Shown here: positions 25,801 to 34,800 of the stretch, piece after piece
Position numbering within the stretch: position 1 is the first letter of the stretch
Layout: each line of letters begins with the position of its first letter
Assembly: GCA_949316235.1 (NCBI GenBank)
Contig: OX438744.1
Location: 33,724,778 to 33,788,777 of the forward strand
Source of the DNA: Oegoconia quadripuncta
Lineage: Eukaryota > Arthropoda > Insecta > Lepidoptera > Autostichidae
DNA: 64,000 nucleotides
Reading direction: 5' to 3'
Program-made: the position numbers and the translations under genes
Notes under the pieces: model-generated
Database searches by the model: none
What the model saw: the letters and a program-made list of their open reading frames with translations, nothing else
Told to the model about the DNA's origin: nothing

Positions 25801-28800
25801 GTGATTGAGGTCAAGCACGAACCCGTAGTGCATAGAAAAAAAAAGTGCAACAGTAGATTAGTAAAAATTATGAAATAAGCATTAAGAGAATGTGCCACCA
25901 TCACGTGGTATTTATATGATGGTCGGCTTACTTCAGGTGCTTCACTTTCAGGTTCTATACACACGGAGTCCATACAATTTCGACGAGCACACTGAACGAC
26001 GGAAGATGAGGTGACCTAATTTTTATTTTACCAACTCAAATTCTCACCTCTAATAGGAGTGTGGCTGCTTTGACGTCGTTCTTCTTCGCTGCAATGTGGA
26101 GGGCCGGCAACCGAACCTTGCCCCTCGTGTCGGATTCGAGCAGCTCTGCGACCACCCGATCGTGTCCCTGTTGCATTGCCACCGCTAAGGGTGTGAAACC
26201 GTCCTGGAATATCGAGAAAGAATATTTTACAGTTAGTAGGTATAGCGCAGTGGCGTTACCTTCATACATACATAACGTCAAGACCTTTATCCCAAGGGTG
26301 ATCAGAGATATCCCAAACAATAATGCCCAAAAGCCCGACTTGTCTTACTAAGTACTGGATCAGGACTTAAACAGTATTGGAAATCTTTGATTTAAACATT
26401 CGCACTTGTCAAATTGAAACGTCGTGCTTAGTTACTTATATAATTTTGTATTTGTATTGTATTGTAATTTCATTAACTGTGTAAACCCACAAAACATTGT
26501 CGGTTTTGCCCTATTTTGAAACCCTAGGCACGCCACTGGTCCAGCGGTCAGCCTCTCATCTCAAAAGTGTAGAAATGAAAATGTGGCTCTAAATAAAGAC
26601 AGTGGCAGTAAAATAAAAAAATAAAAATATGTCACTTTACCCCACAAAACATTTTTTCGAAAAAAATATAATAAAAAGACTCTGACCCCACATCGCATAT
26701 CTAAAAAAATCTCAAAAGAAAGGGAAAGCTTTTTACTGAATAACAAAGCTCATTGGCAAGCTTTTTTTCACGTGTAGGTATATTTGCTTGAAACCAGTGT
26801 GGGAGATGTAATTACGATCGCCATTACAGCTGTATGATGATGTATAGTTACAATTCATTGCAATTGTCAAAGTTGTAGGATTATGATTACTTTTAGAACT
26901 GCAGTATAATAACTGAGAGTACAGAACAATAATCGCCTGATTTATGACTCGAATTTGTCATGTTTTCTATGTCACATTATGTCAAACGAGCAGATGGCTA
27001 GTGTTACCTGCCCATACATTTGTAACCCCACAGAGATGAGGTCGAGCCTTTGATCCTCAAATTATGCGTTGCCAGTCTGAAGATTAACAGGGAATGTCTT
27101 TTATTGAAAGACTGGAGACTTGTTTGACCACAATTCCACTGGTTGGAGAGTGGTCATGTAGCCAAGGATGATGCACGCAATTCCAGTAATTTCCTATTCA
27201 CTTCAGCCTGCATGATCCCAAGTCTCAAAACGTTTAGTACGAATGTTCGGTACGTCGATGACGCGTTCGTAGTCCGTCGCAGTAACGCCCGTTGGCCTTC
27301 CCCGCGCCATTAGTCCGAAGGTGGAAAGGAGATGGTGGAATAATTTCATGCAAGTCTCGAAATGTATCCTATAAAATACTGACAGGGTATAAGCCTCCTT
27401 GTGATGTAGGTAGACATACTCGCAGACAAGAGAGTGGTATATTTGTTAACCTTTACGCCTGCTGGACGGATTTGGATGAAATTTGGTCGGTATATTACCC
27501 GCCTCCACACTCCTCCTACTGCAACTCCTGTAAGCCAGGATCCACAGTGGTACCTTGGGCCCCTAAAGAAGAGTTAAAGGTGTAAAGTAGGAAAGAAGTC
27601 GTCGTCGTCGTCGTCGTCGTCCCCCCTCTCGGCAAATGGGAGTGTAGCTAAAGGAGTTCAAAATCTGCGCTAAGGCCTAACCTATGGGGAAGGGCATCAA
27701 GTGATGCTTGATACCCTGTTTTGGTAAACCACGGACAGCGCCACAACGCAATAAATGTTAATGTTTGGGAAGGAAAGGGCTACCGCGAATAATATTGCCA
27801 ATAGTAACGTGACACTTTATCCAGCATGACCCAAATTTGATTGGTAGACAAATTAGGAGGTATGTTAACCTTTAGGCAATTTTTTGCTGAACCGATTTCG
27901 ATGAAATCTTCCTAGCGAACCAAATACCGGGCAACAGCAATAACACTTTCAAAAAGAAACAGCAATGCGTACCTCTGTGGCTAATGTCTGACTGGCTCCA
28001 GCGGCCAGTAACATCCTGACGCATCCCGCATGGTTCTCCTGCGCCGCCATGTACAGGGGAGTGAACCCGGCCGCTGACTGGGCGTCGGCTCTCGCCCCCG
28101 CCGCCAGCAGCGCCTGCGCCACCGACTCCTGGCCCGCGAGGCATGCTATGTGCAACGCTGTATTGCCTGGAATATTCGAAGCATAGACTCACAATACTAT
28201 AGGCAGAATTAAACATGTTTGTTATGTATATACCTAGAGACGTGATCCTTTATCTCGTTCTTTTGCCTACTCAATCATACTTGTACGTACAACATAGACA
28301 AAAGAAGCCGCCGCTATTTGTGTTATGCAATTTAAGCTACATACCTTTGTTTGTTGTTGTTTGTTTATATTCTACATGTATAGCTATGAAGTTTGTTGAA
28401 TGAATAAAACAAAAATTTGTGACAGGCCGAAACCAGATTTTCAGCCGAAACCGAAAAATTATTCTCGAAGAATTGCCCAAATTTATCACAAAAATATCAA
28501 AATTTTCATCTAAAACAATAGTGTTAGATAAATACTTGAAAGACTTACAATAGATTCGAAAATACGAGTAAGATTGAGCATACTACTATATTTTTTATAA
28601 TTAATCCATCATAAATACAAAGAAATGAAATATATCAAAAACCTACCTACATATCCAAAGAAACTCTGCTTATTTTACCAAACATAACCTATTTTATTAC
28701 ATAACCTATTTGTATAAATTTACGAAACTTTTAAATAATATGAATTTATTATCAATTCGAGCAAATATTTCGAAAGTATCAATTTCATTATCAAATGCCA

Positions 28801-31800
28801 TAATAAAATTAAAAAAAAACACATTATTTTTATGCTCGAAGAGCGTAACTTTCGGCGTGGCCGAGGTTTCGGCCTGTTTTGAAAACTGGCTGAAACAGAA
28901 GCTTTGATGGGTCACTTAAAAAAAAATTGTAAGCAGAGACAGTCAGGATAACTTATGAGTTGTACCACAGAATAGGTAATAGTACTAGTTGTACTATCAA
29001 TGAAATTACTTTTGACAATTACCTTTCTTTGTGGCGGCGTCTACGACGGCGGCTCGAATGAGCAGCTCCTCCACAACGGAGATGTGGCCATCTTTAGCGG
29101 CGAGGTGCAACGCGTTCAAGCCATTCTGCAAATAAAGGCATACGACCTTCAAAATCTCTCCGGTATGACCAATGAAAACTTACCAATGTTAGAACGCGAT
29201 TAGATGAATAGGCCTTTACTAATTGTGAAATTAAGTTGAGGTTAAGTGCGTCGGTGGCTTAGCGGTTAAGACGCGGCCTCCCAATTTGGGAGGTTCGGGT
29301 TCGATTCCCAGGCAGGCCATGTTACCAATGAGTTTTTAAATTTAATTTAATTACTTATGTGCATTTACCCGACTGTTCTTAAACGGTGAAGGAAAACATC
29401 GTGAGGAAATCTGCCTGCTTGAGAAATAAAAATTCAAAGGTATGTGAAGTCCCTAACCCGCATAGGGCCAGCGTGGTGGACTGTGGCCCATATTCGATAT
29501 ATGTGGCATATATTTAGCCGCCTCCATGGCTCAATGTAAACAACAATGGGTTTACGATTCGGAGGTTGCGGGTTCGATCCCCAGCGGGGTACATGTTAAA
29601 GTACTGGGTTTGGTTGGTGGTAGGGCATTTTAAATGTCCTCCTGGCTAGCTACCACCATCTTATCTAAATCTGCTGCCAAGCAGCAATGTCAGTAGCATT
29701 GTGGTGTTCCGATTGTCAGAGATAAGATAGCCAGTCCCCCAAATGTGTTGGGGTTTCCGGATCAGTACGCTTCCACCTTCGACCTCATCTTCACTTAACA
29801 TCAGGTGTGATTGAGGTCAAGTACCATCCCCTTGTGCATAAAAAAAAATATTCCCTCATTATACGGAAGGCCTATATCCCTGCAGTGGGATGTTTGATGA
29901 TGATTGTCAAAGGAAATCGTTGTTTTGCCTATTGAACGCAGATTTCTGCAGTTGACGGACAGGACACATATTAGTATACAGGGTGCATACTTATGTGTTA
30001 CATATCGGATTATTCAGTATCAATAACAGAACACTTCACTTCTCATCAGGTGAGATTGTGGTCAAATGCGTATCCAGTTAACCATAAAAAAAAATATCGA
30101 ACAAAATTTCCAACTAGCGCAAATATCGCGGTAACTACAATAAAAAAAAACTCGAATCGAGAACCTCCTCCGTTTCTGACGTTGGTTAAAAAAACATCAG
30201 GAATCAAATCACATATCAAATGCAAGGTCTCTGTAATGGCCAAATTGTAGTGAAACAAACGTTTGCGGGTTAGAATACCGCTAGGGGCAAATGTTTGTGT
30301 GATGGATGAATACGAACATGTTTATGCCCGAGTCATAAACGTTGATAAATAAAGATTATTTATTCTTGTACAATTCATAGTTCTTATTATAACTACTTTC
30401 ACAGACATTGGTGTCGATTCGAGTGTACACGAACTAAACTAAATTAAACTAAAACCAGTTTTAAAGTAGTACTGCGTCTTTCTCCCTGGAACTGTACGAT
30501 GCGACGGCACCACTCCAAAACTAGTTTTAGTTTAGTTGGTGTACATCCGAATCGACACCATTATATTAGATTTCGTGGTCGTCCTTTAATTTGAGACACA
30601 AGTTTATAACAAAGATTTGATCTCAATTCAATAATCCCCTACCCAAAAAGGTCAATACCAAAAAGATTCCTTTCCGAATATTTCCGATGCAGGTAAAATA
30701 ATAGGCAAAGTTTAGTGAAGGCAGTTATTTTAATTTCTAAGAATAAAATAATTTTCCCTAATGGTCTGTAATATACTTTCCGACTCCGTAGGTATATAAA
30801 GCCAGTGTAAAATGATCCTAACGGCTATCATCAGTAGAGCGGAACGTTGGTACCGAAGGCCGGCTACATTTTATTGGGTAGAATATTTATATTATTTGCA
30901 AATTAATCAATCCAATCAGTCACTAGTGGCGCCCCGTCACATTCACTGTTTCTTTTAGATTGTTAAATGATAATAATTTCTAACACTTCTTAAAAAAAAA
31001 AAAAATACTATAGATATTAAAGTTAGAAACTTATAAAAAAAACTTTAGTTCAGGGGCCCTATTGGTACCTATAGTACGCGTGTGTGACAAACAAATGGAA
31101 CTAGGTATTGGCTAGGTTTAAGTTGAGACAATGTTAACAGCGATCTTCTATGACAGTTCTTTCATGACTTCAATATCATATCCCACGTTTGAAGGGATAT
31201 TGGCGGAACGGATTAAATTCCTTCGCGGGGCGGAGTTAGCACGCGGACCTTACTTTACCCACCACTAGAGTTTAGGACTAGATTCTATTTCTTTTTTTAT
31301 GCACAACGGGTTAGTACTTGACCTCAATCACACCTGATGTTAAGTGAAGATGAGGCCGAAGGTGTAAGCGTATTGACCCGGAAACTCCATCTTACTTAGG
31401 GGACTGGCTATATTATCTCTGACAACAACAATGCTATTAACATTGCTGTTTGGCGGCAGATTTAGATAAGATAGTGGTAGCTAGCCAGGCGGACATTTAA
31501 TATGCCCTACCACCAACCAAATTCCAGTCCCAAACTAAGCAAAACCTGTGCTATGGATAGGTACTACATAACAGATAAACACCCATAACCGAAATTAATT
31601 TTTAATGACTAGCTCGATACTCGTTTGTCCACAATCTGACGATGGAAAGTGACGATGTCGTGGAAGATGGAGCTTGCGATGCCTGAATCCCCCTGCTCTT
31701 GAAAATCCCAAGATTCCTTTGTTATCAAAGTTCGTATTCATCACACAAATATTTACCCCTAGCGGAACTCGAACCCGCAACCATTGTTTGATATGATAAG

Positions 31801-34800
31801 CCAACGTCGCGTGCATCGGGATTGTTTTCAATTGTAAAGGAAGAAATCAGAAATTAAAATTTATTAATTAATTATTTATTTATTACAGAAATCCATGAAT
31901 CCACTAGTGAGACCAAACTTACTTGAGACTAATAGGATATATGTATATGTATATCCTTACAAAAAGAAAAAGATATCTGGTTCACATGTGTTTAAAAATA
32001 TTGACATTATAAAGACTATTACAAATAAATCTGATTCTGAATCAGAAATGGCGGGCCTCCTCCTTTTGTGAAATAGGTTACCTTTAAATAAATACAAAAT
32101 CAATTCAGCCCCCAAGTATCTTAAAATAGAATGATCCGTTATTTGTTGAATACTGAATTAATTTCAGTCCCAACTAATCCCGTAAATCAAAAATTTCCAT
32201 AACTATATCAAATTAGAATTATTTACGTCAATTAACTATTGAAATAAAGGCTATGACACACCGACAGACGGAGAGGCAGCACCGAGGTGATTCCATAAGC
32301 GTTTCGATTTGCCATTCTTGTCACTGCCATTAAAAACGTTCCGGTGGGCGCCAATTTTCACGCTACTCGCTGCTAATTGATTTACTATAGTAGAGTGGAT
32401 TGTGTAGTCGACGCCTCGACTATAACATAACCAGTATAAGCTGGCCGCGCGACGCTACTGGAAATGTGAACGCAGCGAGACCAGTGTGCGAAGTGTGAGT
32501 TTTGTCTCGTTTTTAACTTTACCATGGCGTTCGCGTTTACGAAAAAAGTCCCTATGAAAAAAAAAAAAGTTTTGCAAACTATCCGCTAGAGGCGCTGCCC
32601 ATATCTTCATACAAATCGTCACGTAAACGTGAACGCGGTAGTAAAGTTAAGTCGAAACAAAACTCCCACTCCGCTCTCTGAGGGTCGATCGCGCTAAGTT
32701 TGAACGGTAATACCAAAGCTAAACCACAACCAAAAACGTTACGTTAAGCACGTTTGGTATCGTCTTGCTCATTTAAACGGAAATTAGCCTAGTATTTCTT
32801 TAATACTCGTAGAAAGCTCTAAACGTTTTGCGTTTGGTATTGTTTGGGTGACGTAAACAATTTGATTTAATCGTTCAGAAAAAATAGAGCGATATCATTT
32901 TTTACATCGGCTAAACCAACAGCTAAATCAAAAACGTTCCGTTCGAATGGAAAAACCCTTGTAAAATAGCGCGATGGGTCCCAAGCTTAACGGTGTTACA
33001 GTCATCGTGCCACTGACTGTACATAATGTAATCCACTATACCCTGTTTACAATGGCTCGCGAATTCTTAAAATGCTTCTTACATAGGTTGACTTTAATAA
33101 TTTTCAAGTCGGTCTGAACTATAAGAACCAAGCTTACAACTCCTGAACCAGACGAAATCAAATTTAGAAAACTTTTCCAAAATCTCCACACCAGATACAT
33201 ATGACATGGCAACCGCAGTTACACAATAGCCTTTTCAATTTACAGAAGAAAAGTAAGGTTACATCCACATTTTGGCCATAAAAATCACAATGACAACAAA
33301 ACGCTTCCACAGTGACCTAGAAAACTACATAACATATGAATGAACGAACGAGTATAACATATTATGTAACTGTAGATAATGCCTTTCAGCTACTAACTGA
33401 TTACATACACCTGTCGGGATGTGTCCAATGCTAGGATGTGTCATATTATCTGATGAACTAAACCATACACGACGGTATGTACAATATATATAATGCAGCG
33501 GCTACAGGGTTGACATAACACATTTTTATATCCGTATCTACTATTATTCACTGTAATATGGCTATGGAAAAGAGGGACCTTTGTCACAGGTATTTTGATA
33601 ATTACTATAGAATATCTGGTTGCAGATTCAACATTAGCATTACAATTTAGAGCACAGCGACTTCTTTTATCCCGGTGATTCCTTCATCATCTCAGCCCGT
33701 AAACATCCCACTGCAGGGATATAGGCCTTCCCTCGTATATGAGGGAGTATGGGCCATAGTCCACCACGCTGGCGCAATGCGGGTTGGAGACTTCACATGC
33801 CTTTGCAATTTTATTTCTCAGGCACGCAGGTTTCCTCGCGATGTTTTCCTTCACCGTTTAAGAGCAGTCGGATAAATGTACATAAGTAATTAAATTTAAA
33901 AACTCATTGGTACATGGCCTGCCTGGGAATCGAACCCGGAACTCCCAAATTGGGAGACCGCGTTTAACCGCAAGCCACAGACGTTGATTCCTTACAGTTG
34001 GATAATTTACAATGATCCTATGAATTTGGCAAATATCTCGACATATTTAGGCTACCATACAATCATAAACATACATATCGTGGAATTACTCATAAGTGAC
34101 TTTTTTGTCCGTGATCAGCTTCTCCTTTTTTTGTAATGTACACCGTGTTTGAGGTTCAAGCACGCTGAAATGGTTTACGAGATTAAATGAGACTTTGCAC
34201 AGACATAAAGGCTTTCTTGTTTTATACTTATATCTTGGCAAAAATACATTACAAAAATAGCTTCTCTCTTAAAATTACCCCGACAGTACTTCAAAGATTT
34301 GAATATCCCTAACGAACACACTACCTTCCAATCTCCTACCTACCAATAAAAAGGTACTTTCTGTGGTTTAGCAGATACAGAGTAAAAGTCACAACATGTT
34401 CCAGGAAATTTATATTTATAGGTTTAGAGTTTTAGAGATGCCTGGCATACTGTTTATCCACGCACAAAACGTCCCTTTAAGATAAGTAGGTAATCCCAGA
34501 AAGTTGTGGCCTGAACTGAAGTACAACTTCAATTTTTACCATACAACACGCTCATATAAGTGGCGCTATCATTTTGATCACAGCTGATTTTAGACATGCA
34601 CTGGTGTCGATTCGGATGTACACCAACTAAACTAAACTAAACTAAACTAAAACCAGTTTTGGAGTGGTGCCGTCGCATCGCACTATTCCAGGGAGAAAGA
34701 GACAGTACTACTTTAAAACAGGTTTTAGTTTAGTTGGTGTACATCGAAATTGACACCACTCTCAGTTATTGAGAGAGGCACTCCAGTGTATGAAACGAAT

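Noticed and set aside
27872..28216. 114-codon minus frame at exon c
   Set aside because: Out-of-frame shadow; the correct frame is fixed by the ankyrin repeats and splice sites.
29249..29320. tRNA gene at the family D head
   Set aside because: Same reasoning: a second copy at 33.9 kb shares the non-tRNA body.
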